64,000 bases of DNA from Sabulitectum sp036743055. GTDB lineage: Bacteria; Fermentibacterota; Fermentibacteria; Fermentibacterales; JCC-6. Below are positions 16,330 through 25,562 of this stretch, one piece after another. Both the position numbers and the translations under genes were made by a program. The stretch spans positions 32,898-96,897 of the forward strand of contig DAINQE010000003.1 in assembly GCA_036743055.1 (NCBI GenBank), in the 5' to 3' direction. Each line of letters begins with the position of its first letter. Position 1 is the stretch's first letter. The notes under the pieces were generated by a model that saw only the letters and a program-made list of their open reading frames with translations, had not been told where the DNA came from and made no database searches.

Positions 16330-18151
16330 CCGGTGTAATTCAGCCTGGCCGCTCTGGTCACGGAGAGAAGGTCCGCCTCGAAGGGCTTCAGCTCTTCCGG
16401 AGCGTCAACCGATTCCAGCGGGGTGGCCATGCTGAGATTGTTCTCGCTCTTCCAGCGCCTGGCCTCCTCTATCACCAGCAGGGCCCTGTTGCCAAGACGC
16501 AGCGCCTCCTCGTCCATGAAATCGCGTTGGGGCCATGGGGCCACATGGATTGAGGGGTGCTTCTCCGTTTCCATGAACACGCCGTGGTACAGCTCCTCGG
16601 TTATGTGTACCATTACCGGGGCGAATAGCCTCAGCGCTGTGTAGAGAGCGGTGTACAGGGTGTACTGCGCCGCCGCTTTCGCCTCCGGGTCGTCGCCGTA
16701 GAGCCTTCCCTTGGCTATTTCCAGATAGTTGTCGCACAGGGCCTTCCAGAAGAAAGTCTCCGCCTCCCTCACACAGGTGGAGTACTCGTACTGCCCCATT
16801 CCTGCGGTTGCCCTGTTCACGGTTTCGGTGAGCCTGCTGAGGAGCCACCTGTCGAAGGGGTGCAGGGTTACCTGCCTCTTCGGGTCGAAACCCTCCAGCC
16901 TGGCCTCGGCGAACCTGGTGGCGTTCCAGAGCTTGGTTACCAGCCTTCTTCCCTCGCCCAGTACCTCCTTGCTGAAGACCACATCGGTGCCCAGCTTGGA
17001 AGAGCAGGCCCAGTATCTCAGCTCGTCGGCGGAGAACTGCTGGAGGGCAGCCAGGGGATCTCCCGCAACATTGCCCTTGCTCTTGGACATCTTCTGCCTG
17101 TCGGGGTTCAGGGANNNNNNNNNNNNNNNNNNNNNNNNNNNNNNNNNNNNNNNNNNNNNNNNNNNNNNNNNNNNNNNNNNNNNNNNNNNNNNNNNNNNNN
17201 NNNNNNNNNNNNNNTCTTCCAGAACATCCCCTCAAGGAACCCGGCGTTTCCGTTCATGTGCCCCTTGTCGTCGAGAACGATCCTGAGGTCCAGGCCGTAC
17301 TTCTCCCACCACTCTATGTCGGTGGTGTCCCCGAAGGTGCAGCACATCACAACGCCGGAGCCCTTGTCGGAGGCCACCTTCTCGTCGGCGAGTATCTCCA
17401 CCTCCCTTTTGAAGAGGGGAACGACCGCCTTCTTCCCCACAAGGTGCTTCCACCTGTCGTCTTCAGGATTGACGAAAACGGCCACGCATGCGGGGATCAG
17501 CTCAGGCCTGGTGGTTGCTATGGGTATGGTTCCGCTTCCGTCGGCCAGGGGGAACTCCAGGTCGTGGAAATGGCTGGGCAGCTCCTTGTCCTCGGTTTCC
17601 GCCTGGGCCACCGCGGTGCGGCACTCGGGGCACCACAGGGTGGGGGATTCCTTCCTGTAGACCCTGTCCTTCTCAACGAGATCGAGGAATGAGCGCTGGC
17701 TCAGCCTCTGAACCCAGGGGTCGATGGTGGTGTACATCAGCGACCAGTCACAGCTGAAACCGAAACTGTTCCACAGGTCCCGGAACTGGGCCTCGGCGTC
17801 CTTGGCCACCTCCAGGCAGAGCTTCACGAACTCTCCCCTGGTCATGTCCTGGGCCCTCACGCCCTTCACCTTCTCGGTGAAACGCTCGCTGGGCAGACCG
17901 TTGTCATCGAAGCAGAAGGGGTAGAAGACCTCCTTGCCGGTCATCCTGTGATATCTTGCCATTACCTCGGCCTGGACATAGCTGAAGATATGCCCCATGT
18001 GGATCATGCCGCTCACGGTGGGAGGAGGGGTGTCTATGGAGTAGACTTCCTTTCCCGAATCAGGGTCGTACCTGTAGATGCCCTTGTCCGCCCAGTGCTT
18101 CTGCCACCTTGGTTCCGCTTCGTCGGCCTTGTACCTTTTGCCCAGAGCCAT
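16326..18151 (-). CDS. valS: Valine--tRNA ligase (interrupted by an assembly gap)
   Basis: Class Ia synthetase, charging tRNA-Val in the cytoplasm. The N-terminal 312 residues (17215-18151) contain TVSGMIHMGHIFSYV with the HIGH signature (HMGH), the FDDNGLPSE motif, and the start of the CP1 editing region (TTRPELIPACVAVFVNPED). The C-terminal 262 residues (16326-17114) start with the KMSKS signature (RQKMSKSKGN) and include the anticodon-binding helices. The 100 N between stand for a gap of unknown size: valyl enzymes of this archaeal-like type run about 800-870 residues, so roughly 240-290 residues appear to be missing. The two halves are in different frames across the 100 N, as expected for an arbitrary gap. 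It starts 3 bases after glyQS ends. Confidence 0.92.
17115..17214. other. Assembly gap (100 N)
   Basis: Exactly 100 N inside valS, the conventional filler for a scaffold gap of unknown length. Flanks both belong to valS and in the right order, so the join is correct but the size is not; the missing coding sequence is probably 700-870 bases. Confidence 0.98.
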
Positions 18152-18154
18152 CAG

Positions 18155-19489
18155 CTACTCCTGTTCTTCCCAGCCGTTCGCCATGAGCCCTCGCATGACC
18201 TCTTCAAGGCTGTCTATTCTCACCCTTATCTGCTGAAGGGTGTCCCTGTCCCGGATGGTGACCATGCGGTCCTCCAGGCTGTCGAAATCGAATGTGATGC
18301 AGTACGGGGTCCCTGTCTCGTCGTTCCTTCTGTACCTCTTCCCAATCGAACCGGTTACGTCGAAAACCACCGGCCAGTGGGGTCTGAGGATCTCCTCCAC
18401 CTTCTGCGCCTCCTCGGCGAGCTTCTTCGAAAGTGGAAGTACGGCGGCCTTCACCGGGGCAAGGTTCCTGTGGAGCTTCAGGACCACCCTGGTGTCGCCT
18501 GCGACCTCCTCCTCGTGGTAGGCGTCCAGCAGCACCATGAGGAAGGTCCTCCCCACGCCTCCGGATGTCTCCACCACGAAGGGGGTGACCTTCTGACCTG
18601 TTTCCCTGTCCAGAATGGTAAGGTCCTTCCCGCTTCCCTGCATCTGTGCGGAAAGGTCGTAGTCGGTCCTGCTCGCTATGCCCTCCAGCTCTCCGTAGCC
18701 CTCCTCCCCGGAGAAGGGGAAACGGTACTCTATGTCGGTGCACCCGGTGGCGTAGTGGGCGAGCTCCTTCTCCTCGTGCTTCCTGAGCCTGAGGTTCTCC
18801 TTCCTGATACCAAGCGTGTCGGTGTACCAGCTGAACCGCTTCTCTATCCAGTACTCGTACCACTTCTCCCACTGATCGGGATGGCAGAAGAACTCCATCT
18901 CCATCTGCTCGAACTCCCGGCTCCTGAATATGAAGTTCCTCACCGTTATCTCGTTCCTGAAGGCCTTGCCTATCTGGGCTATGCCGAAGGGAAGGGCCTT
19001 CCGGGTACTGGTTACGATGTTCTGGAACTGAGCGAAGATGGACTGGCAGGTCTCAGGCCTGAGATAGACAACGGCGCTGTCGTCCTCCAAAGGACCCATG
19101 AAGGTCTTGAACATCAGCCCGAAGTTCCTGGGCTCGGTGAGTTCACCGCCGCATTCAGGGCACCTGTCCCCTTCCAGATGATCCTGCCTGAACCTGCTCC
19201 TGCACTCCCTGCAGTCCACCAGGGGATCATGGAAGTTCTTCAGGTGACCGGACGACCTCCACACGTCGGTGTGGGTGATTATCGCCGTGTCCACCCCGAC
19301 CACGTCGGACCGGGAGCGTACCATCTCGTTCCACCAGAGCTCGGTGATGTTCCTTTTCAGCTCAACGCCCAGAGGGCCGTAGTCCCAGGCGGACTGGAGG
19401 CCGCCGTAGATCTCCCCGGACTGGTAGACGAATCCGAGCCTCTTGGAGAGGGACATTATCTTCTTCATCAGGTCTTCAGTGGCCTGCAT
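18155..19489 (-). CDS. glyQS: Glycine--tRNA ligase, dimeric single-chain type
   Basis: 444 residues, class II synthetase of the alpha-2 type, making Gly-tRNA. Motifs seen: KRLGFVYQSGEIYGG at the start, a four-Cys zinc-like site (DCRECRSRF, RCPECGG), RPETCQSIFAQF, motif 2 FRNEITVRNFIFRSREFEQ, and motif 3 GGVGRTFLMVLLDAY, then the C-terminal anticodon-binding domain (KLHRNLAPVKAAVLPL). ATG 19489 overlaps the end of recO by 14 bases and uses AAGGAG inside recO. It is followed after 3 bases by valS. Confidence 0.95.
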   Translation of the reverse strand: MQATEDLMKKIMSLSKRLGFVYQSGEIYGGLQSAWDYGPLGVELKRNITELWWNEMVRSRSDVVGVDTAIITHTDVWRSSGHLKNFHDPLVDCRECRSRFRQDHLEGDRCPECGGELTEPRNFGLMFKTFMGPLEDDSAVVYLRPETCQSIFAQFQNIVTSTRKALPFGIAQIGKAFRNEITVRNFIFRSREFEQMEMEFFCHPDQWEKWYEYWIEKRFSWYTDTLGIRKENLRLRKHEEKELAHYATGCTDIEYRFPFSGEEGYGELEGIASRTDYDLSAQMQGSGKDLTILDRETGQKVTPFVVETSGGVGRTFLMVLLDAYHEEEVAGDTRVVLKLHRNLAPVKAAVLPLSKKLAEEAQKVEEILRPHWPVVFDVTGSIGKRYRRNDETGTPYCITFDFDSLEDRMVTIRDRDTLQQIRVRIDSLEEVMRGLMANGWEEQE

Positions 19490-20231
19490 CTAGGATCTCC
19501 TTCATCACTTTTTCCGACTTGAGGTACAGCCGGCGTTCCAGGTGAACCTGGGCATAGTCCTTGATCAGCGAATGGCACTGAATATAACCATCCCGCCAAA
19601 GCCCGACCCTCGCCAGGGATCCCAGGTCGCTGTCAACGGACCTCTGCAGGAAGCTGACCAGGCCCTGCTTCACATGGATACCGGGTTCCGGACACCTGGA
19701 GCAGACGGTTCCCCCGGCGGAATGGGACCATTTCGCGTCTTCCCCCGCCGGGCCCCCGCAGGAGACGCACCGTCCGGCGGTGAACCCCAGACCTGAGAGC
19801 ATGAGGAGCCTCGCAGCCCCTCCGCAGACCACCGGCCATGGAGAGGCTCCGTTCTCAAGAAGGGAGAACACCTTCTCGGTGAGGGCGTATACAGGGCCGG
19901 AAGGCTCGTTGCCGTGGCTTACCACCGCCAGGAGCCAGTCGGTATAGAGACCGGCTCCGGCGAAGGCCGACGAGGACATGCGCAAGCCGGTGTTGTGGCT
20001 GAGAACGCTGGCCTCTGTTGCGGTGTCCAGTTCCCTGCCCTCGCGCCTGGACAGGCCGAACTCGCTGCTGCTGAACAGCTCCATGCACCCCAGGAACTTG
20101 CTGCCAGGTCTGAGCGCGCCCCTTGCCATGGCGGATATCCTGCCGAAATCCAGGGAGTACAGGGTGAGTATGAGAGACGATTCGCTCCACCTTATCCGCC
20201 TTAGGACGAACGCCGGAGTGGAGACTCTCAA
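19476..20231 (-). CDS. recO: DNA repair protein RecO
   Basis: 251 residues from TTG 20231. That start overlaps the upstream gene's stop by 4 bases (TTGA) and follows GGAGAGAAGG; it gives the usual RecO beginning (MRVSTPAFVLRRIRWSESSLILTLYSLDFG, here an OB fold). Residues about 145-185 hold the zinc-finger Cys pairs CVSCGG and CSRC. RecO loads RecA onto SSB-coated single strands with RecR in gap repair. It sits between the CBS-domain protein and glyQS in the operon, as in many bacteria (ybeY-era-recO-glyS order). Confidence 0.88.
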   Translation of the reverse strand: MRVSTPAFVLRRIRWSESSLILTLYSLDFGRISAMARGALRPGSKFLGCMELFSSSEFGLSRREGRELDTATEASVLSHNTGLRMSSSAFAGAGLYTDWLLAVVSHGNEPSGPVYALTEKVFSLLENGASPWPVVCGGAARLLMLSGLGFTAGRCVSCGGPAGEDAKWSHSAGGTVCSRCPEPGIHVKQGLVSFLQRSVDSDLGSLARVGLWRDGYIQCHSLIKDYAQVHLERRLYLKSEKVMKEILDAGH

Positions 20232-21427
20232 CCCTTCTCTCCGGCAAGGGGGGAAACCCTTATGAATACGATCCGCTGACCGCTGACCTTCTCCACGGTG
20301 AACCTCCATGGGGGGATATCCGCGGAATCGCCGGGTTCCGGGATCCTTCCCAGAGTATGGTAGAGAAGACCCCCGGCGGACTCGTAGTCCTCGTCCTCCT
20401 CCAGGTCGGTCCCCAGGATGTCGTTCAGCTCGTCCACCGGAAGCCTTGCGTCTATCCTGTAGGCTCCGCCGCCGATCTTCCTCACCATGGGAGGTTCGGA
20501 ATCGTACTCGTCCCTTATCTCTCCGAACACCTCCTCGACGATGTCCTCCATGGTTACTATGCCGGCCATTCCGCCGTATTCGTCCACCACCACCGCCATG
20601 TGGATCCTGCTTGTCTGGAACTCGGCGAAAAGCTCGTCGATCCGTTTGAACTCCGGCACGAAATAGGCTTCCCTGAGAATTGTCTCAAGTCGGAAGGTGC
20701 CGTTGTCTCGACTGGCTTCAACTCCCAGCAGGTCCTTGGCGTAGAGAACTCCTGCTATGTCGTCGATTATCTTTCTGTACACGGGTATCCGGCTTCTTCC
20801 GGCCTTCTTCACCTGCCTGACTATTGACTGGATGTCGTCGGACAGCTCGATGCAGTCAACGTCTATCCTGGGCACCATCACCTCGCGGACGATCTTGTCG
20901 GAGAAGTCCAGTATGGAGTCGACGAGTTCCTGCTCCTTCTCCAGTTCCTCCTGGTCACCCTTCTCCCTGCGCTGTTCCAGCCAGAGGGTGTCCGGAGGGG
21001 TATAGGCCCAGTCGTCGGAATCTCCGTTCTCCCTGCCCAGGAGAAGCCGGGCGGGGAGCCGGAAGAGGAGGATAAGGATAGTCATCGGCGCTCTGAAGAG
21101 CTTGGCCGCGGCGCCTTCTGGAAGCCCTCTTACCATCACCGGAGGGAACACCTCGCCTGCGAAGGCCGCGGCAAGGAGCGCCGCAGCCAGGGAGATCGGC
21201 CAGGAAAAGGGCAGGCTTCCTGAAAGAAGAGCCGCCCCAGCGCCGGCGAGAAGAAGACCGGTTACCTTGCCCAGCCATATCACCCTGAGACGCAGAGCAG
21301 CTTCCCTGCGTCTGTCGGACGGGTCTCTGCCCATTGTGGTAACGGTTTCCGGAAGGGCCGCCCTGGAACCGTTGGCGGCGGCGGCGAGGATCACACCTGC
21401 TGCGTAAAGAATTATCCCGGTAATCAT
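20228..21427 (-). CDS. CNNM/CorC-type membrane protein with CBS pair (hemolysin family)
   Basis: 399 residues. The N-terminal 150 residues hold three or four hydrophobic segments of a DUF21/CNNM-type membrane domain. A CBS pair follows (about 185-310): REVMVPRIDVDCI, AGRSRIPVYRKIIDDIAGVLYAKDLL, then VVVDEYGGMAGIVTMEDIVEEVFGEI. The C-terminal CorC/HlyC domain ends the protein (ARLPVDELNDILG). Members are linked to magnesium or cobalt efflux; the old name hemolysin is not functional evidence. ATG overlaps the ybeY stop by 4 bases and its own stop overlaps recO by 4. Confidence 0.88.
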   Translation of the reverse strand: MITGIILYAAGVILAAAANGSRAALPETVTTMGRDPSDRRREAALRLRVIWLGKVTGLLLAGAGAALLSGSLPFSWPISLAAALLAAAFAGEVFPPVMVRGLPEGAAAKLFRAPMTILILLFRLPARLLLGRENGDSDDWAYTPPDTLWLEQRREKGDQEELEKEQELVDSILDFSDKIVREVMVPRIDVDCIELSDDIQSIVRQVKKAGRSRIPVYRKIIDDIAGVLYAKDLLGVEASRDNGTFRLETILREAYFVPEFKRIDELFAEFQTSRIHMAVVVDEYGGMAGIVTMEDIVEEVFGEIRDEYDSEPPMVRKIGGGAYRIDARLPVDELNDILGTDLEEDEDYESAGGLLYHTLGRIPEPGDSADIPPWRFTVEKVSGQRIVFIRVSPLAGEKG

Positions 21428-21846
21428 ACCGACTCACCTGCCATTTCCAGAGCCCTGTCCACCAGACCGGCGGTCTCCCTTCTCATTTCGTCCAGTGTCT
21501 CTTCGGTGTCATGGGTCATTCCCCGAAGATGAAGCCAGCCGTGGTAGACACGCTCCAGCACCTCGGAGAGAGGAGGGGCCAGCCTTCCGTCCACATAGAC
21601 CACCCCCGACGGGTCCTCCCCGGGGGAGGAAAGGTCGAAGGTAAGCACATCGGTGGGTCTGTCGATATGCCTCCACCTCAGATTGAGGAAACGCATCATG
21701 CCCGGGTCACAGATTATGAACTCCACCTGCGCGGGTATGGTGGCTTCGATAATGCCTTCCAGCTTGAGAAGGGATTCGTGTGGGTTGTCCAGGAGGATGT
21801 CCAGGGTGGGTTTCAAAGGTTCAGAGGGAGGTTTGTCACTTTCCAT
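21424..21846 (-). CDS. ybeY: Endoribonuclease YbeY (rRNA maturation)
   Basis: 140 residues. The zinc-binding signature HGxLHLxGxxH appears as HGWLHLRGMTHD, preceded by RPTDVLTFDL, the other conserved block. YbeY is a metal-dependent endoribonuclease in 16S rRNA 3'-end maturation and ribosome quality control. The third His is followed by Asp-Thr rather than the more common Asp-x-x-xxE layout, but all three zinc His residues are in place. It overlaps pgpH by 11 bases upstream and the CBS gene by 4 downstream. Confidence 0.92.
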   Translation of the reverse strand: MESDKPPSEPLKPTLDILLDNPHESLLKLEGIIEATIPAQVEFIICDPGMMRFLNLRWRHIDRPTDVLTFDLSSPGEDPSGVVYVDGRLAPPLSEVLERVYHGWLHLRGMTHDTEETLDEMRRETAGLVDRALEMAGESV

Positions 21847-23884
21847 GGGGGAAATTCTTTACCCTTTCATAGTTTTTCTTGTCCATGACTTCAAGGAACA
21901 CATTAACCGCTTTTCGTCTTTCAGAAGGCGGGAAACAGCACTCGTCGAAAAGCCCGGAGTCCTCGGTCTCCCTGAGGATCCCGGTCACCGTCAGCGTTTT
22001 CCTGTCGGAGGATGCGTCGCTGCCCAGGCCTATTATCGCCGAGGAGATGGTATCCGCAAGCATCACCAGGGCCGCCTCCCTGGATTTGGGAACAGGGAAG
22101 GGGTAGTGGAACAGGGTCTCGTCCAGGGTGGTTCCGGGAGGCTGCTCCCTCCTTGCCTTTTCCAGGAAGAACCGAACAGGGGAATCGCCGTGGTGCTGTT
22201 CGATTATGTCCACGATGTCCCTGGGGAGCCTGTGCTTCTCAGCCAGCCTCACACCGTTCTCCACATGGGAGATGATGATCCTGGCGCTCTCCAGGGGGGG
22301 CAGTTCCAGATGGGGGCTGTTCCTCTCGGCATTCTTGATGTTCTCCACGAACATGCCCGGTGCGGAAAGCTTTCCGATGTCGTGGTATATGCCCCCGAGC
22401 CTGGCCAGGGAAGCATCTGCTCCTATGGCCTCGGCGGCCCTGCCGGCCATGTCCGCCACCAGCGATGAGTGGGCGTAGGTCCCCGGGGCCCTGGAACTCA
22501 TTTCCACACGAAGGGGATGGCCGTCGGACTGAAGCCTCTGGTAAGCAAGGGGGGTGGCCATGTTGAAGAGCAGTTCAAGGGGATGGACGAGCACCCGGAC
22601 CATTCCCGTTACCACCAGGGGAAGCCCCAGGATAGAAAGCCAGATGACCGGGGTAAAGCTGCGGCTTCCGCTGCTGCCGGAAGTGGAAAGCAGCCAGTAA
22701 ACCACAAGGGAGGAGACTATTCCCGCGGAAAGGGCCTGAAAGATCGCCCTGTCGCTGAGATCGGCTATAAGATAGGCCACGAGACAGGCGGGGATCATCG
22801 AGATGAAGAAGGTGGTCATCGGATGAGGGGAATGAAGGGCGAACATCGCAGAGAACAGCATGGCAAGTATCCAGGAGAAGGGAACGGAGAGTTCCCTGGA
22901 ACGCTGGTCGAAGAATACCGCCGTCAGCGCGGCGCCGAACATGGTAAAAGTGAAAGAGGAAAGTTCGGTAACCCCTGATTTCGCGAAGAGAATGGTGAGC
23001 ACCAGAGTAAGGCCCCAGGACAGGAAGAGCAGGAAGACCCTGGAATAGGACCACGGGCCCAGGGGTTTCCTTGCCCTGGAGAGAAACAGGGCCCCCAGGA
23101 ACAGAAGTATCCCCGCCAGCCCTGTCTTCGCCGCCTTGTGCTCCACCAGCCCCTGCCGCCCGGAGGGTGAAACCACCATTGCGTCCCAGTATCTGCTTAT
23201 CTCGGTGGTGTACAGACCGCCCGGGGGAAGAATCTCGTCGCCGGTGGAGAACGCCGTGAGGTTTTCCGGAAGGGCCTCCACCGCCACGGAAGCGGCGGAG
23301 TCAATGGCGGCCTGATCCACCATGAGGTCGGGCACCAGCATTTCAACGATCTGAGGGATCTTCTCCTCGGTGATGCTCCTGTTGCGCAGGTCTAGGCCCA
23401 GGGCTTCCCGGGCCTCGGATACCGTGAACAGACCCGATACGTTCTCTTCGGGCATACCCTCCACCACCGCGCGGCTCCCCTGGTAGGAAAGGCGGAGCTG
23501 GTCGAGATCCACCAGCCCGGTCTCATAGAAATCGGATACCCTGTCCCTGAAGTAGTCGGCGGTGTTCTCGCTTCCGGTTGCGGCAAAGATGATGTCCCGG
23601 ACCTGGGTGGAAACGCTTTCGGACACCGACGCATCCCTTCTGAGGAAAACGGGAATGGACTGGGCGGCCTCCCGGGCCATTTCGTTCCGCTCCTCCTGCG
23701 TGTATGGAACGGCAAAGTCGTGAACCGCGATTATGCCCTCCGCAACCGGCTCGCCGATAACTAGATTCCTGTCGGCGAGGGCTCCCCTTGAGTCGAAGCC
23801 CAGGTAGAACCCCGCCAGAATGGTCAAGGCGAGAAGGAAGGAAAGCGCCGTGAGTGCAGTTTTCCTTTTTAAATGACTGCTCAC
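21836..23884 (-). CDS. pgpH: 7TM-HD phosphohydrolase, PgpH-type c-di-AMP phosphodiesterase
   Basis: 682 residues. One N-terminal membrane helix, an extracytoplasmic domain of about 210 residues (7TMR-HDED), seven hydrophobic segments (about 265-460), and a cytoplasmic HD domain: YAHSSLVADMAGRAAEAIG, GGIYHDIGKLSAP with the HDIG motif, HVENGVRLAEKHRLP, and IIEQHHGDS. PgpH of Listeria and YqfF relatives hydrolyse c-di-AMP. It lies between phoH and ybeY, the same order as in Firmicutes. ATG overlaps phoH's stop by 4 bases. No diadenylate cyclase is in this window. Confidence 0.92.
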   Translation of the reverse strand: MSSHLKRKTALTALSFLLALTILAGFYLGFDSRGALADRNLVIGEPVAEGIIAVHDFAVPYTQEERNEMAREAAQSIPVFLRRDASVSESVSTQVRDIIFAATGSENTADYFRDRVSDFYETGLVDLDQLRLSYQGSRAVVEGMPEENVSGLFTVSEAREALGLDLRNRSITEEKIPQIVEMLVPDLMVDQAAIDSAASVAVEALPENLTAFSTGDEILPPGGLYTTEISRYWDAMVVSPSGRQGLVEHKAAKTGLAGILLFLGALFLSRARKPLGPWSYSRVFLLFLSWGLTLVLTILFAKSGVTELSSFTFTMFGAALTAVFFDQRSRELSVPFSWILAMLFSAMFALHSPHPMTTFFISMIPACLVAYLIADLSDRAIFQALSAGIVSSLVVYWLLSTSGSSGSRSFTPVIWLSILGLPLVVTGMVRVLVHPLELLFNMATPLAYQRLQSDGHPLRVEMSSRAPGTYAHSSLVADMAGRAAEAIGADASLARLGGIYHDIGKLSAPGMFVENIKNAERNSPHLELPPLESARIIISHVENGVRLAEKHRLPRDIVDIIEQHHGDSPVRFFLEKARREQPPGTTLDETLFHYPFPVPKSREAALVMLADTISSAIIGLGSDASSDRKTLTVTGILRETEDSGLFDECCFPPSERRKAVNVFLEVMDKKNYERVKNFPHGK

Positions 23885-24819
23885 TGGTTCTCCTCAATGC
23901 TGAAGGCTTCGATCATCCTCTGAACCAGGGGATGGCGGACCACGTCCCCCTGGTCGAGATAAATGAACCCTATGCCGCTCACATTCCTCAGTACTTTGAC
24001 CATCCTTACAAGACCCGACCCGGCGGGAGGCTTCAGGTCGATCTGAGTGACATCTCCCGTGACCACCAGCCTGGAGCCGTACCCCATTCTCGTAAGGAAC
24101 ATCTTCAGCTGGGTCATGGTGGTATTCTGGGCCTCGTCGAGGATGACGAAGGCGTTGTTCAGTGTCCTTCCACGCATGTAGGCCAATGGGGCTACCTCTA
24201 TTATCCTGCTTTCCATGTACTTCTGAACCCTGGCCGGGGTGAGTGTATCGTTCAGGGCGTCGAATATCGGCCTCAGGTACGGATCTATCTTCTGCTGGAG
24301 GTCGCCGGGCAGGAAACCCAGATTCTCGCCCGCCTCCACCGCCGGTCTCGTGAGGATTATCCTCTCCACGCGGCTGTCACGAAGGGCGGCCACCGCGGCG
24401 GCCACCGCCAGGAATGTCTTTCCGGTTCCCGCCGGGCCTATTGAGAAGACCAGTTCGTTGTGGATGATGGAACGCATGTACGCTTCCTGCCCCGGGGTCC
24501 TGGGAATGATCCGCCCGGCCCTTCCCGGTACGCTGTAGACCAGCCCCTCCGCCCGGAGTTCCGGGAACTCCAGTGCTTTGGCCAGAGCGCTTTTCGAGAT
24601 GGTTCCGCTGGCCTGCACCGAAGCCATGAGCCTTTCGGTGGCGGCCTGCGCCCTGTCCAGGGCCTCCCTGGGGCCGGTATAGACAAGATGCCCGTTCCTG
24701 TAAACCGCCGCTACTCCCAGGGCCCTGCATATCTCCCTGAGGTTCCCGTCGCCGGGCCCCAGCAGGGTGGCGGCGTCCTCCGGAGTGAGGGGTATCCTTC
24801 TGCTGTCAGCGTTCTTCAT
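23881..24819 (-). CDS. phoH: PhoH-like ATPase
   Basis: 312 residues. Walker A GPAGTGKT at 128-135 and Walker B VILDEAQN at 227-234; also LTRPAVEAGENLGFLPGD and LTRMGYGSRLVVTGD, all typical of PhoH/YbeZ. The N-terminal 100 residues form the usual KH-like part. YbeZ works with YbeY in rRNA processing in several bacteria, which fits the operon. I see no clear Shine-Dalgarno before ATG 24819, and TATATT (24826-24831 on this strand) ends only about 9 bases before it. It is the first gene of a seven-gene operon down to valS. Confidence 0.93.
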   Translation of the reverse strand: MKNADSRRIPLTPEDAATLLGPGDGNLREICRALGVAAVYRNGHLVYTGPREALDRAQAATERLMASVQASGTISKSALAKALEFPELRAEGLVYSVPGRAGRIIPRTPGQEAYMRSIIHNELVFSIGPAGTGKTFLAVAAAVAALRDSRVERIILTRPAVEAGENLGFLPGDLQQKIDPYLRPIFDALNDTLTPARVQKYMESRIIEVAPLAYMRGRTLNNAFVILDEAQNTTMTQLKMFLTRMGYGSRLVVTGDVTQIDLKPPAGSGLVRMVKVLRNVSGIGFIYLDQGDVVRHPLVQRMIEAFSIEENQ

Positions 24820-24831
24820 GATGGTCTGAAT

Positions 24832-24862
24832 ATAAAGAACTCCCCGCCGTGGTGGCGGGGAG
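24832..24862 (-). terminator. Intrinsic terminator of the LysM gene
   Basis: Perfect 9-base inverted repeat CTCCCCGCC (24840-24848) and GGCGGGGAG (24854-24862), loop of 5; read on the minus strand it is followed by TTCTTTAT. It lies 25 bases past the LysM gene and directly in front of phoH. Confidence 0.85.
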
Positions 24863-24886
24863 CCCTTTTACGATTCTCAGTGCCTC

Positions 24887-25549
24887 TTAGCGTCCGCCGC
24901 GCATTCCGCCGCGGGGGATGTCAAGGACCTGGCCGGGGTAGATCAGGTTGGGATTGCTGATCTGATCGCGGTTGGCTTCGTACAGCTGAGGCCATTCGCC
25001 CCTGTTGTTGTAAACGATGCCGTATCCGGCGATCTTGCCCAGGAAGTCGCCCTCGACCACGGTGTAGGTGCTGGCCATGGGAACGGGAACCACGATGGTG
25101 TCGCCGGCGTAGATCATGTTGGGGTCGCTGATATGGGCGCTGTTGCGCTCATAGATGCGGGGCCATTCCGATCCGTTGCCGAAGTAGTAGTGGTAGCTGG
25201 CGATGAGCCAGAGGCTCTCACCCTCTACGATGGTGTGGTTCACACCGCTGTTGCGAAGCCTGTTGATCTCGCCGCGGAGCCAGTTAATGTCCTGCTGAAG
25301 CTGGTTCCTGATGGCGAGGAGCTCGTCGCGCTCGGCGCGGAGGGGGAGAACCTGGGGTTCCCACTCTTCCACCACGGCGTCGGCTTCGGCCTTCTGCCAC
25401 TCCCAGTAAGCTATCTGAAGCTGGATGTCCTTGTTACCCATTGCTTCGATCTCGTCGCGGGTGTAACCCTGCAGATCCTCAACCGTGTAGCTCTTTGCAA
25501 CCGCAAGAGAGGCGAAGAGGACCAGCGCGAAAATCATTGCGTAGCGCAT
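24887..25549 (-). CDS. Exported coiled-coil protein with two LysM-like domains
   Basis: 220 residues with a signal peptide (MRYAMIFALVLFASLAVA). Residues about 45-100 are a predicted coiled coil (EWEPQVLPLRAERDELLAI..). Two LysM-type repeats follow: HTIVEGESLWLIASYHYYFGNG (about 105-155) with MIYAGDTIVVP, and YTVVEGDFLGKIAGYG (about 160-210) with LIYPGQVLDIP. LysM binds peptidoglycan, so this is likely periplasmic and wall-bound. It ends GGMRGGR. Encoded 13 bases after a coiled-coil lipoprotein and ended by a strong terminator. Confidence 0.82.
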   Translation of the reverse strand: MRYAMIFALVLFASLAVAKSYTVEDLQGYTRDEIEAMGNKDIQLQIAYWEWQKAEADAVVEEWEPQVLPLRAERDELLAIRNQLQQDINWLRGEINRLRNSGVNHTIVEGESLWLIASYHYYFGNGSEWPRIYERNSAHISDPNMIYAGDTIVVPVPMASTYTVVEGDFLGKIAGYGIVYNNRGEWPQLYEANRDQISNPNLIYPGQVLDIPRGGMRGGR

Positions 25550-25562
25550 GCTTTACCCCTTC

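Noticed and set aside
17948..19522. A long open frame (524 codons) on the plus strand opposite glyQS and valS
   Set aside because: GC-rich antisense shadow of conserved synthetase genes; no family match, composition dominated by Pro, His, Gly and Val.
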